Shown here piece by piece: positions 17,215 to 25,200 of a stretch of 64,000 nt of DNA. Made by a program: the position numbers and the translations under genes. Source of the stretch: Chitinophagales bacterium. Lineage in GTDB: Bacteria; Bacteroidota; Bacteroidia; Chitinophagales; Chitinophagaceae. Every line of letters starts with the position of its first letter. Position 1 is the first letter of the stretch. Where the stretch lies: positions 31,317-95,316 of the forward strand of contig JAFLBL010000014.1 in the NCBI GenBank assembly GCA_017303855.1, in the 5' to 3' direction. The notes under the pieces are model-generated. The model had not been told where the DNA came from. It did no database searches and saw only the letters and a program-made list of their open reading frames with translations.

Positions 17215-18111
17215 ATGAATCATCCTAAAGGAAAACTGATAGCGATTGGTGGTGCGGAAGATAAAGGCACGGACCTTGAAAATGGAGAAATTCGGCGGAA
17301 TAATCTGAATTTCTTTGAATTGGGCATCCTTCGCCGGGTGGTGGAGGAAGCCGGTGGCGTAAATGCCCGGATCGAAGTAATTACTACAGCCTCTACGATC
17401 CCTTATGAAGTAGGGGAGAACTACCTGAATGCTTTTGGTAAAATCGGTTGTACCAATATCGGCTTGTTGCATATCCGTAACCGGCCGGACACGATGATTG
17501 AGGAATACCTGGAACGGATTCGTGTTTGTGATGCGGTCATGTTCTCCGGGGGCAACCAGTTACGGTTGAGTGTAACAGACGGCGGTACAGAATTCCTGGC
17601 CCTGTTAAAAAAGCGCTACCAGGAAGAAACGGGTTTTCTGATTGCTGGTACTTCTGCCGGTGCCATGGCCATGAGCAATACCATGATCTATGAAGGGAAT
17701 GCCACCCGCGCTCACTTAAAAGGCGAGGTGAAAATCACGACAGGGCTCGGGTTTATGAATAATGTCATTATCGATTCACATTTTGAGAAGCGTGGACGAT
17801 TCGGCCGCCTTGCACAGGCTGTAGCAGGTAATCCGGGTTGTATTGGAATTGGTTTAGGAGAAGATACCGGGATGCTGGTGACCGAAGGAAATAAAATGGA
17901 AGCGATTGGCAGCGGATTAGTGGTGATTGTCGATGGCCATGAAATCGGCCATTGTAATCTGGCCGATATTCCCGATGGCAACCCGATCAGTATTGAGAAT
18001 ATGAAAGTGCATTTTTGCGAAAAAGGGAATGGCTATCTTATCCGGGAGCGCCGGTACCTACCTGAAGCCAGCGACGGGGCTGTAATCCGGAAAGAGCTGG
18101 ATGTGGAATAA
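17215..18111 (+). CDS. cphB: Cyanophycinase
   Basis: Exopeptidase of the S51 family that cuts cyanophycin into beta-aspartyl-arginine dipeptides. 298 residues, no signal peptide, so it should act on the intracellular polymer made by CphA. Seen: IGGAEDKG near the start, the FSGGNQLRL loop, and the serine nucleophile in AGTSAGAMAMS (Ser about residue 146). IDSHFEKRGRFGRL contains a conserved active-site histidine region, and GLGEDTG follows. The dipeptide product would be hydrolysed by an isoaspartyl peptidase such as the one at 58614-59573. A terminator follows. Confidence 0.95.
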   Translation: MNHPKGKLIAIGGAEDKGTDLENGEIRRNNLNFFELGILRRVVEEAGGVNARIEVITTASTIPYEVGENYLNAFGKIGCTNIGLLHIRNRPDTMIEEYLERIRVCDAVMFSGGNQLRLSVTDGGTEFLALLKKRYQEETGFLIAGTSAGAMAMSNTMIYEGNATRAHLKGEVKITTGLGFMNNVIIDSHFEKRGRFGRLAQAVAGNPGCIGIGLGEDTGMLVTEGNKMEAIGSGLVVIVDGHEIGHCNLADIPDGNPISIENMKVHFCEKGNGYLIRERRYLPEASDGAVIRKELDVE

Positions 18112-18243
18112 TGAAAACAATATATAGGCGAGGGGTATTCCGGAACAGGAGGCCCCTTTTTTGTCTGGATTAACTAATCTGGTTATGGCTGTGCCCGTGG
18201 CATAAAAGGATAATATATAAAAAAGCACACCGGCAACCTGTAT

Positions 18244-18275
18244 AAAAGCATACTGTTGCAGCCGTATGCTTTTGT
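18244..18275 (+). terminator. Terminator after cphB
   Basis: Perfect 10-bp stem AAAAGCATAC/GTATGCTTTT with a 10-nt loop. It lies 30 nt upstream of the next start codon. Another weaker GGGG...CCCC-T6 structure lies near 18130-18162. Confidence 0.65.
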
Positions 18276-18302
18276 TTTATATTGCAGAATAAAATTCAGG
18301 AT

Positions 18303-18974
18303 ATGAAAAAGAATATACTGTTACTGGCCGTACTGCTGAGTTCACTTGCCTTTATTCCGCAGAAAAAGACAAAAGTTATTTTTTTCGGTGATTCCATAAC
18401 CGAACTGGGCGTAAAGCCCGGCGGGTATATAACCCGTGTGGACAGTATGTGCAGGGCGGCGGGGAAAGGAGAGCAGTATTCATTTACCGGTGCCGGTATA
18501 GGCGGCAATAAAGTTTATGATCTGTACTTGCGGATGGAAGAGGATGTGCTGGCCAAAAATCCGGATGTGGTGGTGATTTATGTCGGCGTGAATGATGTGT
18601 GGCATAAGATTATTCATGGCACTGGTACTGATCCGGATAAGTTTGAGAAGTTTTATTACGCCATATTAAAAAAGCTGAAAGAGAAAAATATAAAAGCCAT
18701 CCTTTGTACGCCCGCGGTAGTGGGAGAGAAGAACGATATGAGTAATCAGCTTGATGGCGATCTGAACCGCTACAGTAATATTATCCGGGATATTGCGAAT
18801 AAAAGTAAGCTGCCTTTAATTGATCTCCGAAAGCAATTCATAGACTACGAACTGGCTAATAATCCGGAGAATAAAGAAAAGGAAGTACTGACCTACGACC
18901 GCGTACACATGAATGCAAAAGGAAACCAGTTCCTGGCCGACGCGATGTGGAATGCGATTAAATCATTGAATTAA
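18303..18974 (+). CDS. SGNH/GDSL-family hydrolase, exported
   Basis: A 223-residue esterase/lipase-like protein. N-terminal signal (about 1-19, MKKNILLLAVLLSSLAF), so probably periplasmic. Catalytic blocks: GDSIT (Ser about 31), a glycine block in GAGIGGNKVYDL, the asparagine block YVGVNDVW (about 98-105), and the Asp-His pair in DRVHMNAKG (about 200). This is a complete SGNH set. The substrate may be an acetylated carbohydrate or a lipid, but the sequence does not decide. The ATG at 18303 is preferred to an in-frame TTG at 18282. Its 3' end overlaps the convergent hydrolase gene by 12 nt. Confidence 0.88.
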   Translation: MKKNILLLAVLLSSLAFIPQKKTKVIFFGDSITELGVKPGGYITRVDSMCRAAGKGEQYSFTGAGIGGNKVYDLYLRMEEDVLAKNPDVVVIYVGVNDVWHKIIHGTGTDPDKFEKFYYAILKKLKEKNIKAILCTPAVVGEKNDMSNQLDGDLNRYSNIIRDIANKSKLPLIDLRKQFIDYELANNPENKEKEVLTYDRVHMNAKGNQFLADAMWNAIKSLN

Positions 18975-19604
18975 TTGTTGCAGCAGCCGGCTGATCTCCC
19001 CGTGCTTATCCAGGGTCATGACGTGTGAACCTCCTTCTACTACAAAATCTGCTTTAACATAGCGGCAGGGCAGGAGTTTGTCTGCCGTTCCGTGCACGTG
19101 AATTATATTGCCCGGAATGATCTTGTTCTTCCAATGTAAAATCGCACTGATGGCCCAACGTACAAAACGCATATCACTATCCCGGATAATCTGGTGCAGC
19201 AGCTTTTTTTCTGCATCATTTGTTCCGCCCAGGAGGGAACTGGTACACAACGTGAATTGTTTGGATAACCGGGCCGGACTCCATTTGTATAGCGGCAGAT
19301 AAAGTCCGGCTCTTAAATAAGCCGGAAATTCCTTCCTGGTTTTATTGCTGGAGAGAATAATCGCATGTATGGCTGGGTCGGATTTGGCCATCTCAACGGC
19401 CAGCATGCCGCCAAAAGAGATGCCTACAATCCAGGGTGATTCATCCGGTATTTGCTGACGAAGCCTGAGGGCATACTTTTCCAGCGATTCATTTTTCAAC
19501 GGGCTGATCCAGTCTATAAAAACCGGTTCACAAAAGGACAGATCAAGGAAGGAAAATATCCGTTTGTCGGCCCCCAGCCCGCTGATAAAATAAACTTTTT
19601 TCAA
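18963..19604 (-). CDS. Alpha/beta hydrolase
   Basis: A 213-residue alpha/beta-fold hydrolase without a signal peptide. Catalytic triad candidates: serine in the nucleophile elbow VGISFGGMLA (about residue 64), aspartate in HGTADKLLP (about 172) and histidine in GGSHVMTLD (about 194). Substrate unknown; short, single-domain proteins of this type include esterases. The start is a TTG at 19604, which gives the standard MKKVYFISGLGADKRIF opening; no ATG is available. It lies 8 nt downstream of the tyrS stop region on the same strand, so the two could be co-transcribed. Confidence 0.82.
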   Translation of the reverse strand: MKKVYFISGLGADKRIFSFLDLSFCEPVFIDWISPLKNESLEKYALRLRQQIPDESPWIVGISFGGMLAVEMAKSDPAIHAIILSSNKTRKEFPAYLRAGLYLPLYKWSPARLSKQFTLCTSSLLGGTNDAEKKLLHQIIRDSDMRFVRWAISAILHWKNKIIPGNIIHVHGTADKLLPCRYVKADFVVEGGSHVMTLDKHGEISRLLQQLIQ

Positions 19605-19612
19605 TTTGCTAA

Positions 19613-20890
19613 TTAAACAGCCTGTACCAGGTAGTAGTTCTTTTTCCCTTTTTGTACCAGGATGTATTTGTCATGCAGCAGCAGCTGGCTGTCAATGATC
19701 ATCTTAACGCCATCTGCTTTTTTCCGGTTGATGCTGATGCCGCCTCCTTCCACCAGTTTACGGGCTTCGCCTTTACTGGGCAGGATAGTTGTTTCTGCAA
19801 GAAATGAAACAATGTCTGTGCCCCCGGTGATTTTTTCTTTAGCATAATCCACTTTGATCACACCTTCCATTCCCTCGAGGTCTTCCACACTCAGGCTTTC
19901 TGCCGGTGCGTTCTGGTTGGCGAAAAGTTTTTGGGTGGTTTCCACTGCTTTTTCAAATTCTTCTTTCCCATGTACAAATGTGGTAATTTCCTGCGCCAGT
20001 GTTTTTTGCAGTATACGGGAGGAAGGGTTTTGCTGATGTTCAGTGATCAGTTTTTCCACTGTATCGCGGTTGAGAAAAGTGAATATTTTAATCCATTTCT
20101 CCGCATCCGTATCGCTGGCGTTGAGCCAGAACTGGTAAAACTGATAGGGGGATGTCCGGGCCGGGTCCAGCCATACATTTCCGCTTTCCGTTTTTCCAAA
20201 TTTGCCGCCATCGGCTTTGGTGATCAGCGGGTTGGTAAATACGAAGGCTTCTCCTCCGGCTTTACGGCGGATTAGTTCAGTACCCGTAGTCATATTACCC
20301 CACTGGTCAGAACCTCCCATTTGCAGTTTACAGTTTTTATGCTGATAGAGCCAGTAAAAATCGTAACCCTGCATAAGCTGGTAAGCGAATTCTGTATAAC
20401 TGATACCGGTTTCTCCTTCAATACGTTTTTTTACACTATCCTTCGCCATCATATAGTTGACGGTAATGTGTTTCCCGGTATCCCGAAGGAAATCAATAAA
20501 AGAAATGTTTTTAAACCAATCATAGTTGTTGGCCATTTCTGCTGCGTTCGGCAGTGTGGGGTTAAAGTCCAGAAATTGCTCAAGCTGAGCTTTTACACCC
20601 GCCACATTTTTTTGGAGCGCTTCTTCACTCAGCAGGTTTCTTTCTTCACTTTTTCCGCTCGGATCGCCTACCATCCCGGTAGCTCCACCTACAAGGGCAA
20701 TCGGTTTATGACCGGCTTTCTGGAAATGAACCAGTAAAAGAATTGGTACCAGGCTGCCAATATGCAGGCTATCCGCTGTCGGATCGAAACCGATATACCC
20801 CGTGGTCATTTCCTTGTTCAAATGTTCTTCCGTACCGGGCATTATATCCGCAATCATGCCTCTCCAACGTAATTCTTCTATCAGGTTCAT
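19613..20890 (-). CDS. tyrS: Tyrosine--tRNA ligase
   Basis: Charges tRNA-Tyr. 425 residues, the TyrRS-1 type. The class I signature appears as DSLHIGSLVPI (about 38-48), the tyrosine-binding region as YQLMQGYDFYWLYQ and GGSDQWGN, and the KMSKS loop as KFGKTESG (about 232-239). A C-terminal S4-like RNA-binding domain (about 360-425) includes LPSKGEARKLVEGGGISIN. The ATG at 20890 is standard. The tRNA-Tyr gene is elsewhere in the window (41341). Confidence 0.98.
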   Translation of the reverse strand: MNLIEELRWRGMIADIMPGTEEHLNKEMTTGYIGFDPTADSLHIGSLVPILLLVHFQKAGHKPIALVGGATGMVGDPSGKSEERNLLSEEALQKNVAGVKAQLEQFLDFNPTLPNAAEMANNYDWFKNISFIDFLRDTGKHITVNYMMAKDSVKKRIEGETGISYTEFAYQLMQGYDFYWLYQHKNCKLQMGGSDQWGNMTTGTELIRRKAGGEAFVFTNPLITKADGGKFGKTESGNVWLDPARTSPYQFYQFWLNASDTDAEKWIKIFTFLNRDTVEKLITEHQQNPSSRILQKTLAQEITTFVHGKEEFEKAVETTQKLFANQNAPAESLSVEDLEGMEGVIKVDYAKEKITGGTDIVSFLAETTILPSKGEARKLVEGGGISINRKKADGVKMIIDSQLLLHDKYILVQKGKKNYYLVQAV

Positions 20891-20946
20891 TTTTTAATTA
20901 ATTGATTGTCAATCTAAGGAATATGTACTAACCCCTAATTATTCTG

Positions 20947-20954
20947 CAAAAGTA
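20947..20954 (-). promoter_or_regulatory. -7 box for tyrS (TACTTTTG)
   Basis: Minus-strand match to TAnnTTTG, about 56 nt upstream of the tyrS ATG. No T-box or other leader structure was recognised in the short leader. Confidence 0.4.
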
Positions 20955-21133
20955 AGGCAGAATGCAGATTTAGATCCTGCCGGGGCAATATTCATGTAAA
21001 ATATTCGTTTTCAAGGATTAGTCTAAACCCTTCACAAGGCTATGATATTTGAAGGGTAAAGATTAATTTTACAAGCTGACCGTACCCATAGAAAACAAGT
21101 AATTAATCCATTGCTTATTTGAAAATTCAATGA

Positions 21134-22243
21134 ATGAAAACGAACCGCTTATGCCTGACAGTACTGGCCACCCTGGTGCTGCAGGTCTCTCACTCACAAT
21201 TCCGCAAGTATTCAAATGAATTCTTGAATATCGGTGCAGGTGCCCGTGGGCTCGCCATGGGCAGTTCACAAGTAGCTTCCGTAAATGACGGAACCGCTGG
21301 TTACTGGAACCCGGCCGGACTGGCAGACATCAAGGATCATCCGCAGGTTAACCTGATGCATGCTGAGTATTTCGCCGGTATTGGCAAATATGATTATGCC
21401 AGCATCGCATTTCCGACCGCGGGAAATAAAAGGACTATCGGCATTACGGGTCTGCGTTTTGCCGTAGACGATATCATGAATACACTTTTCCTGGTGGAAC
21501 CAGATGGATCCGTGAACTATAATAATATCCAGTCTTTTTCATCAGCCGATTACGGATTTATTTTCTCGTTTGCACAGACCTTAAAAGAAAAGGATAAGAA
21601 GAAGATAAATTTCGGTGTAAATGCCAAGGTGATTCACCGGAGTGTGGGCAAATTTGCCAAAGCCTGGGGTTTTGGGCTTGATGCCGGATTACAGCTGCAT
21701 ACCGGAAAATGGCAGTTTGGAGTTACAGCCCGTGACGTAACCAGCACGTTCAATGCCTGGTCATTCACGTTTACCGAAAAAGAGAAAGAAATTTTGTATC
21801 TGACGAATAATGAGATTCCTGTTAAATCAACAGAGATGACGGCACCTCGCCTTGTATTGGGCGTGGCTCGTTCATTTAAACTGGGTCAGAAATCCAGTCT
21901 GTTGGCCGAAGCTAATGTTGACCTAACTTTTGATGGGAAAAGGAACACCGTGATCAGTGCCGATCCGGTGAGTGCCGATCCTAAACTGGGGCTGGAACTG
22001 AATATCAATAATGTATTTTTCCTTCGTGGCGGTATTAATAATTTCCAGCAAGCCCTGTATGACGGTGATACCGTGAATCAGAAGCGTGTCTGGATTTACC
22101 AGCCCAGTGCGGGCGCCGGATTCAAAATTCAGCAGCTGGCCGTTGATTACGCGTTTACGAATCTGGCGAATCAGACTAATCCTTTATTTACCCATGTGTT
22201 TTCCCTCCGGCTGAACCTGGTGGGCACAAAAAATAATAAATAA
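21134..22243 (+). CDS. PorV/PorQ-family outer membrane protein
   Basis: A 369-residue predicted beta-barrel with signal peptide (about 1-21, cleavage near SHSQF). The N-terminal part has the family motif FLNIGAGARGLAMGSSQVA, then DGTAGYWNPAGLA, which is typical of PorV/PorQ proteins related to the FadL fold. Alternating hydrophobic strands continue to the end, and the terminal strand FSLRLNLVG fits a barrel. PorV delivers T9SS substrates from the translocon to the PorU sortase. The next gene (31 nt downstream) encodes a PorU-like C25 peptidase, so the two probably form a functional pair. Which PorV paralogue this is cannot be told from this window. Confidence 0.88.
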   Translation: MKTNRLCLTVLATLVLQVSHSQFRKYSNEFLNIGAGARGLAMGSSQVASVNDGTAGYWNPAGLADIKDHPQVNLMHAEYFAGIGKYDYASIAFPTAGNKRTIGITGLRFAVDDIMNTLFLVEPDGSVNYNNIQSFSSADYGFIFSFAQTLKEKDKKKINFGVNAKVIHRSVGKFAKAWGFGLDAGLQLHTGKWQFGVTARDVTSTFNAWSFTFTEKEKEILYLTNNEIPVKSTEMTAPRLVLGVARSFKLGQKSSLLAEANVDLTFDGKRNTVISADPVSADPKLGLELNINNVFFLRGGINNFQQALYDGDTVNQKRVWIYQPSAGAGFKIQQLAVDYAFTNLANQTNPLFTHVFSLRLNLVGTKNNK

Positions 22244-22274
22244 AAATCTGTCCGTATCCGATAAACTTATTTCC

Positions 22275-25200
22275 ATGAAAAGATTTTTACTTCTGATATT
22301 ACTTACTGCAGGCTTTGCGGCACAGTCGCAGACCTACAATAACGAGTGGATTGATTATTCCAAGACCTACTACAAATTTAAAGTGGGTACCACCGGTTTG
22401 TACCGGATCAGTCAACCAGTGCTGGCATCTATAGGCCTGGGAAACACACCAGCGCAGGATTTTCAGTTATGGAGAAACGGGCAGCAAATCCCTGTCTATA
22501 CTACCGTGCAAACCGGCAGTATGGGAGCCGGTGATTACATTGAATTCTGGGGTGAGATGAATGACGGGAAACCCGATAAAGAGCTTTACCGGAATGCCGA
22601 TTTTCAGTTAAACGATAAATGGAGCCTGGAGACTGATACGGCTGCCTATTTCCTTACAGTTAACGCTGGCGGCAGCAATTTTAGACTGGTGCCTGCAGCC
22701 AATGTACTGCCTGCCACTATACCTGCAGATCCCTATTTTATTTATACAACGGGTAAGTATTACCGGAATAAACTGAATCCGGGTTATGCGGCCGTTGTAG
22801 GAGAATACGTGTATTCATCATCGTATGACCAGGGAGAGGGCTGGACTTCAGCTGACATTGGAACCGGCTTATCACTGAATGACAGCTATACTAATCTTTA
22901 TCCCTATACCGGTGCCGGTGCTCCCGAGGCGCATGTTAAAGTAAATGCATCTGGAAATGCACTGAACACCCGGCAGTTTGAAGTGAAAGTCAATGGTAAT
23001 CTCTTGTCTACTGTTACGATGGACTTTTTTGATTATAAAAAAACTGATATTAATTTCAGCGCCGCATTACTCAGCAGCGGTACTGCTGTATTGGATATTA
23101 AGAACGTAACTACATTGCCAAATGATCGCATGGTAGTAGCAAAATCCGAACTGATCTATGCCCGACAGTTCAATTTTGGCGCCGCTACCAGTTTCCCATT
23201 TGAACTGGCGGCAAATACAGCCGGTAATTATCTTGAAATCGCCAATTTCAATCATTCCGGTGTTAGCCCTGTACTATATGATTTAACAAATGGCAAGCGT
23301 TATCTGGGCGATATCACTGACCCGTTACTTGTGAAATTTGTGCTGGGTCCATCTGCAACTGCACGACAATTGGTATTGGTTTCCAGGCATTCGGGTTATG
23401 TAGTGAAGGAAGTTTCCAGTATGGAGACAAAGAATTTTATTAATTATCTGAGTGCAGGTAATCAGGGGAATTATCTCATCGTGTCGCATCCTGCTTTGAT
23501 GACATCGACTGGTGGGGCAAATCCGGTAGAGGAGTATAAGAATTACAGAAGCTCATCAGCCGGGGGCGGGCATTCAGCTAAGATTTATCTGATAGATGAT
23601 CTGATTGATCAGTTTGGGTTTGGCATCAAAAAAAACCCGGCAGCCCTGCGAAATTTCATTATGTGGTCGCGGGTTAATTTTTCTGCACCTGTTAAGAACG
23701 TACTGCTGGTCGGTAAGGGGTTGAACTATGTGCAATACAGATCGTATGAGAATACTTCAGATGTGGAAAAGCTTTCTTTCATTCCGACATTTGGTATTCC
23801 GGCTTCAGATAATCTCCTGGCCTGTGAGCCGGGAGGGAATGGTATTCCCAAAGTATCTATCGGCCGTATTTCAGCCATCAATGGTGATGAAGTTACCGTG
23901 TATTTGAATAAGGTAGTTCAGTATGAACAACAACAGGCTTTCAGTTCGCCATTAATCGCGGATAAAGCCTGGACAAAGAATGTGGTGCATGTTATTGGTG
24001 CTGCAGATGGTTCTTTGGGCGCTATTCTGACGGCTGATATGGATAGGTACAAAAATATTGTAAGGGATACACTTATGGGGGCTAACGTAAACACATTTAG
24101 TAAGGTATCCTCCGCACCGGTTGAGCAAGCCAGTAACGACCGTTTATATAGTCTCTTTCAGGAAGGAATCGGTCTGATGACTTATTTCGGTCACTCTTCT
24201 GCTACCACACTGGAGTTTAATCTGGATAATCCTGATCAGTATAACAATCCTGGAAAATACCCGGTAACTATTGTAATGGGTTGTAACGCCGGTAATTTCT
24301 TCAACTATAATACGCTTCGTTTTATTACAAAAGAAACACTGTCTGAAAAATTTGTATTGGCCAACCAGCGGGGATCCATTGCATTTGTGGCCAGTACGCA
24401 CTTCGGTATTGTACACTACCTGGATATTATTAATACAAAGACAATGACGGCCGCGTCGGTCTCGCATTATGGAAAAACACTGGGGGAGATACTGCGTGAG
24501 TCCATTGCACAGGTGTATGACCTGACCACACAGAACGATTATTATGCCCGTTTTCATACAGAACAAACCACCTTACACGGTGATCCTGCAATTAAGCTGG
24601 ATGCCTCCGCGCCTAAACCAGATTATGTTATAGAAGATCAGCTGATTAAAGTGAACCCGTCGTTTATTTCCGTAGCGGAAACGCATTTTAAAGTGGACGC
24701 TAAGTTTATGAACCTGGGTAAAGCCATCAATAAAAAAATTGTGGTGGAAGTGAAAAGAACGTATCCAAACCTGACGACGGAAGTAATCAGGAGGGATACG
24801 ATTCCCGGCATCCGTTTTATTGATTCATTGGTCTATTCAATTGATATTGTCGCTACAAGAGATAAGGGACTGAACCGGATTTCGATTTGTGTGGACGCAG
24901 ACAATACAGTTGATGAGTTATACGAAACGAATAACTGCATAACCAAAGACGTATTCATTTTTGAAGACGAAGCCCGGCCGGTATATCCATACAATTATGC
25001 AATCATCAATAACCCGTCTGTGAAACTGGTGGCTTCCACTGCGAACCCATTTGGTTCGCTGAAGCAGTATGTGATGGAAATGGACACCACCGAATTCTTT
25101 AATTCCCCGATGAAAGTGACCCGGACCATCAGCTCTGCCGGCGGAGTACTGGAATTTCAGCCTGGTATAACCTTGCGGGACAGTGCCGTATATCATTGGA

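Noticed and set aside
19613..21060. T-box or other tRNA-sensing leader before tyrS
   Set aside because: The leader after the -7 box is only about 50 nt, with no stem I or antiterminator-like structure, and T-boxes are not expected in this phylum.
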